NCBI GenBank assembly: GCA_902462325.1
Contig: CABQBF010000059.1
Coordinates: 1 to 13,935, forward strand
Direction: 5' to 3'
Origin: an uncultured Peptococcaceae bacterium
GTDB taxonomy: Bacteria > Bacillota > Peptococcia > Peptococcales > Peptococcaceae
DNA: 13,935 nucleotides
Part shown: positions 11,592-13,935 of the stretch, piece by piece
How positions within the stretch are numbered: position 1 is the stretch's first letter
How the letters are laid out: each line of letters starts with the position of its first letter
Notes under the pieces: model-generated
The model's input: the letters and a program-made list of their open reading frames with translations, nothing else
What the model was told of the DNA's origin: nothing
Database searches by the model: none
Translations under genes and position numbers: made by a program

Positions 11592-12831
11592 CAAGCAGCT
11601 GAAAATCCTGACCTGGTGGCTGCCCGATTCGCCGGTAAAGGCGCTGGACGGCATCATAGCAGACGGCGCGATCCGCTCCGGAAAGACCTTATCCATGTCC
11701 TTATCCTTTGTGATGTGGGCCATGGACAGCTTTCAAGGCCAAAACTTTGCCCTGTGCGGCAAAACCATCGGCTCCTTGCGGCGCAATGTCATCACCACCT
11801 TGAAGCTGATGTTAAAGGCCAGGGGATACCGCGTCACCGACAAACGGGCAGATAACATGCTCATCATCAGGCGAAATGGCGCAGAGAACTATTTCTATCT
11901 CTTTGGCGGCCGGGATGAAAGCAGTCAGGACCTTGTGCAGGGCGTTACCCTGGCCGGGGTCTTTTTTGATGAAGTGGCATTGATGCCCGAATCCTTTGTC
12001 AACCAGGCCACCGGCCGCTGCTCCGTCGATGGCAGCAAGTTCTGGTTCAACTGTAACCCCGCCAATCCCTTGCACTGGTTCAAAGTCAACTGGATCGATG
12101 CCATTGGGGCCGAAGATGAAGCAAAACGCAAGCGGCTGGTCTACCTTCACTTTACCATGGAGGACAATCTGTCCCTGACAGAAGCAGTCAAGCGCCGCTA
12201 CCGCAGCATGTATGTGGGCGTATTCTACAGGCGCTACATTGAAGGCCGGTGGGTATCGGCGGACGGCCTGATTTATGACATGTTCAGCAGCGCCAATATC
12301 ATAAAAGACAGCGATGTGCCAATAGGCATGATCCATCATCCCCATACCCGCCGCTATGTGGCCATCGACTACGGCACCAGCAACGCCTGCGCCTTCCTGG
12401 ATATCTATGACGACGGTCAGACAATCTGGGTGCTCAGAGAATATTACTACAGCGGCCGGGAAAAAGGAAAACAAAAAACAGACAGCGAGTATGCCGAGGA
12501 CCTGACTGGCTTTGCCAGTAGCGAGGTCCTTTATTATATTTTGGACCCTTCGGCCCTCTCCTTTAAGACAGAGCTTCGCAAGCGGGGCTTGCGGGTGAAG
12601 GACGCAGACCATGAAGTATTAGACGGAATCCGCATAACCGCCTCCCTCTTTGCCAGTGGAAAGCTTCGGGTGCATGAGCGGTGCAAGCGGCTCATTGCAG
12701 AATTACAGGGCTATATCTGGGATGAGAAGGCGGTGCTTAGGGGCGTAGAGCAGCCAGTCAAGGTCAATGACCATGCCTGTGACGCGCTGCGCTATTTTTG
12801 TAAGACCATAATTCATCCGAGGAGGTTATAA
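11545..12831 (+). CDS. terL: terminase large subunit, PBSX/Terminase_3 type
   Basis: The 428-residue product has the packaging ATPase motifs Walker A GAIRSGKT (41-48), Walker B VFFDEV (139-144) and coupling motif FNCNP (168-172). Its RNase H-like nuclease carries acidic residues D275 (AIDYGTSNA), D334 (LDPSA) and D409 (NDHACDALRY). It cuts concatemeric DNA and drives translocation into the prohead. ATG 11545 follows GGGGGAGG (11528-11535) with a 9-nt spacer; the frame is open further upstream, but that part overlaps terS and has no RBS. All catalytic positions appear intact. The portal follows after 4 bp. Confidence 0.96.
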   Translation: MKPQKQAIFRFQPFSNKQLKILTWWLPDSPVKALDGIIADGAIRSGKTLSMSLSFVMWAMDSFQGQNFALCGKTIGSLRRNVITTLKLMLKARGYRVTDKRADNMLIIRRNGAENYFYLFGGRDESSQDLVQGVTLAGVFFDEVALMPESFVNQATGRCSVDGSKFWFNCNPANPLHWFKVNWIDAIGAEDEAKRKRLVYLHFTMEDNLSLTEAVKRRYRSMYVGVFYRRYIEGRWVSADGLIYDMFSSANIIKDSDVPIGMIHHPHTRRYVAIDYGTSNACAFLDIYDDGQTIWVLREYYYSGREKGKQKTDSEYAEDLTGFASSEVLYYILDPSALSFKTELRKRGLRVKDADHEVLDGIRITASLFASGKLRVHERCKRLIAELQGYIWDEKAVLRGVEQPVKVNDHACDALRYFCKTIIHPRRL

Positions 12832-12835
12832 CAAA

Positions 12836-13935
12836 GTGGCAAGAAAAAAGACAAGAGCGCAGCCAGCAAAACAGGAAACGACCGTTTATACAGCGGACAG
12901 CTTTCAGAACGTGCTGGCAAGGCTGGGCGTTGGTATGCCCAGTCTGCTGGAAGCCACCAGCTATCCGCTGACCAGGCTGACCCAGGACTATACAACGCTG
13001 AACAGTCTCTACCGCAATCACTGGATTGTCCGCAAGATTGTGGACGTCATACCGGAGGATATGTGCAAGAACTGGATCAAGCTGAAAACCCAGGTAGCGC
13101 CGGAGCAGCTGAGCAAGCTGGAAAAGGTGCTGCGCCGCACTCAGACCAAGGCCCGCATCCTGGAAGGGCTCAAATGGGGCCGGCTTTACGGCGGCGCGGC
13201 AGGCATTATCCTGCTCGATGGCGAGAGTGCCTACATGGATGAGCCTTTAGACTACCGGTTCATCATGCCGGGCAGCTATAAAGGGCTGTTAATCTTGGAC
13301 CGCTGGAGTGGGATTAGCCCGGAACTGGAGCTGGTCAGCGATATTACCAGCCCCGATTTTGGCCTGCCCAAATACTATCAGATGACCTTGCAGGATGGTC
13401 GTATGCTGCGGGTGCATCACAGTCGGGTGCTGCGCTTTACCGGCAACGCCTTGCCCTTATGGGAAGCATGGGCCGAGCAGCAGTGGGGCGCGTCGGTGGT
13501 GGAATCGGTTTTTGACGAACTGAAAAAGCGGGACAATACCAGCTTTAATATCGCCAATCTGGTCTTTCTGGCCAATCTGCGCATTTACAAAACCGGCATG
13601 ACCGATTTGTTAAGCCTGGGCGACACCCAGCTGCAGCAGGACTTCCACAACGTCATGCAGACCATCAACTGGATGATGAACAACTCGGGCCTGACCATCA
13701 TCGGCAAGGACGATGAATTTGACAGTAAGCAGTATACCTTTACAGGACTTAATGATGTGTATGAAAGCTTTATGCTGGATATTGCCGGGGCCTGTGAAAT
13801 TCCGGTAACCCGCCTATTTGGCCGGAGCCCGGCCGGATTCAACGCTACAGGGGAAAGTGATTTGACCAACTACTATGACAGCATCGAAGAAAAGCAGGAG
13901 GCCTATCTGGCGCCCATTTTAGATAAGCTGCTGCC
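12836..13935 (+). CDS. phage portal protein, DUF1073/HI1409 family (3' truncated by window)
   Basis: The frame opens at GTG 12836, 10 nt after GGAGG (12821-12825), and stays open for 366 codons to the window edge. Recognisable segments are 'NSLYRNHWIVRKIVDVIPEDMCKNW' (56-80), 'RILEGLKWGRLYGGAAGIILLDG' (107-129) and 'EIPVTRLFGRSPAGFNATGESDLTNYYDSI' (321-350). These are typical of the HI1409-type portal family (DUF1073). The portal ring is the packaging and ejection channel at the phage head vertex. Position right after terL agrees. Some family members are annotated with an additional Acb1-like C-terminal domain; the end of this gene lies outside the window, so that cannot be judged here. Confidence 0.9.
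   Translation, partial: MARKKTRAQPAKQETTVYTADSFQNVLARLGVGMPSLLEATSYPLTRLTQDYTTLNSLYRNHWIVRKIVDVIPEDMCKNWIKLKTQVAPEQLSKLEKVLRRTQTKARILEGLKWGRLYGGAAGIILLDGESAYMDEPLDYRFIMPGSYKGLLILDRWSGISPELELVSDITSPDFGLPKYYQMTLQDGRMLRVHHSRVLRFTGNALPLWEAWAEQQWGASVVESVFDELKKRDNTSFNIANLVFLANLRIYKTGMTDLLSLGDTQLQQDFHNVMQTINWMMNNSGLTIIGKDDEFDSKQYTFTGLNDVYESFMLDIAGACEIPVTRLFGRSPAGFNATGESDLTNYYDSIEEKQEAYLAPILDKLL

Noticed and set aside
11812..12612. Long minus-strand open frame (266 codons) opposite terL
   Set aside because: It lies fully antisense to a gene with complete terminase motifs; such mirror frames are common in GC-biased codons. No RBS or family match.

Overview
The window is one co-directional (+ strand) block of a tailed temperate phage or prophage from a Gram-positive-type host, most likely a low- to mid-GC member of the Bacillota. 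The basis is strong AGGAGG-type ribosome binding sites, GTG/TTG starts, a SpoVS homologue and siphophage-style module order. A spore-forming lineage or Negativicutes is plausible, but the sequence does not fix the taxon. No integrase, lysogeny repressor, tRNA, IS element or CRISPR array was seen. The window cuts a gene at each end.

Layout. (1) 1-2650, early recombination genes: the tail of an unknown ORF, a SpoVS homologue, a small unknown protein, a Mu Gam-like protein, a small zinc-ribbon protein, a Sak4-like P-loop ATPase and a DUF669-like putative ssDNA-binding protein. (2) 2656-5363, replication: a stand-alone CHC2 zinc-finger primase piece, a DUF927 helicase-like ATPase, then about 290 bp of non-coding, AT-rich DNA with nine TGTGAC-type iterons on both strands, the likely phage origin. 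(3) 5364-9708, accessory and processing genes: a Holliday-junction-resolvase-like nuclease, a BRO-N antirepressor-like protein, a Cys-rich zinc protein, a coiled-coil unknown, an SF2 (XPB/UvsW-like) helicase and three small unknowns. (4) 9730-10402, the early/late switch: a RinA/ArpU/DUF1492-like regulator, six 11-bp helically phased repeats, an extended -10 promoter, a leader and a terminator. (5) 10406-11000, a self-contained YefM-YoeB (Phd/Txe) toxin-antitoxin cassette with its own promoter/operator and terminator. (6) 11022-13935, packaging: small and large terminase subunits and a DUF1073/HI1409-type portal (cut by the window end).

How the parts fit. Gam-like protein (end protection), the Sak4-like ATPase, the DUF669 protein and the resolvase-like nuclease form a plausible phage recombination set. 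CHC2 + DUF927 + iterons form the replication initiation set. The RinA-like protein probably turns on the packaging/head genes from the repeat-bearing promoter next to its own gene. The toxin-antitoxin cassette sits inside that late transcription path, with one terminator before it and one after it. Late transcription must therefore read through or bypass two intrinsic terminators, or start from a promoter not recognised here.

Most notable: the phased 11-bp repeat promoter, the iteron origin, a spoVS homologue in a phage early operon, the toxin-antitoxin cassette splitting regulator from terminase, and two perfect 9-bp inverted repeats inside the antirepressor gene. Family assignments come from reading motifs by eye; no database search was run.
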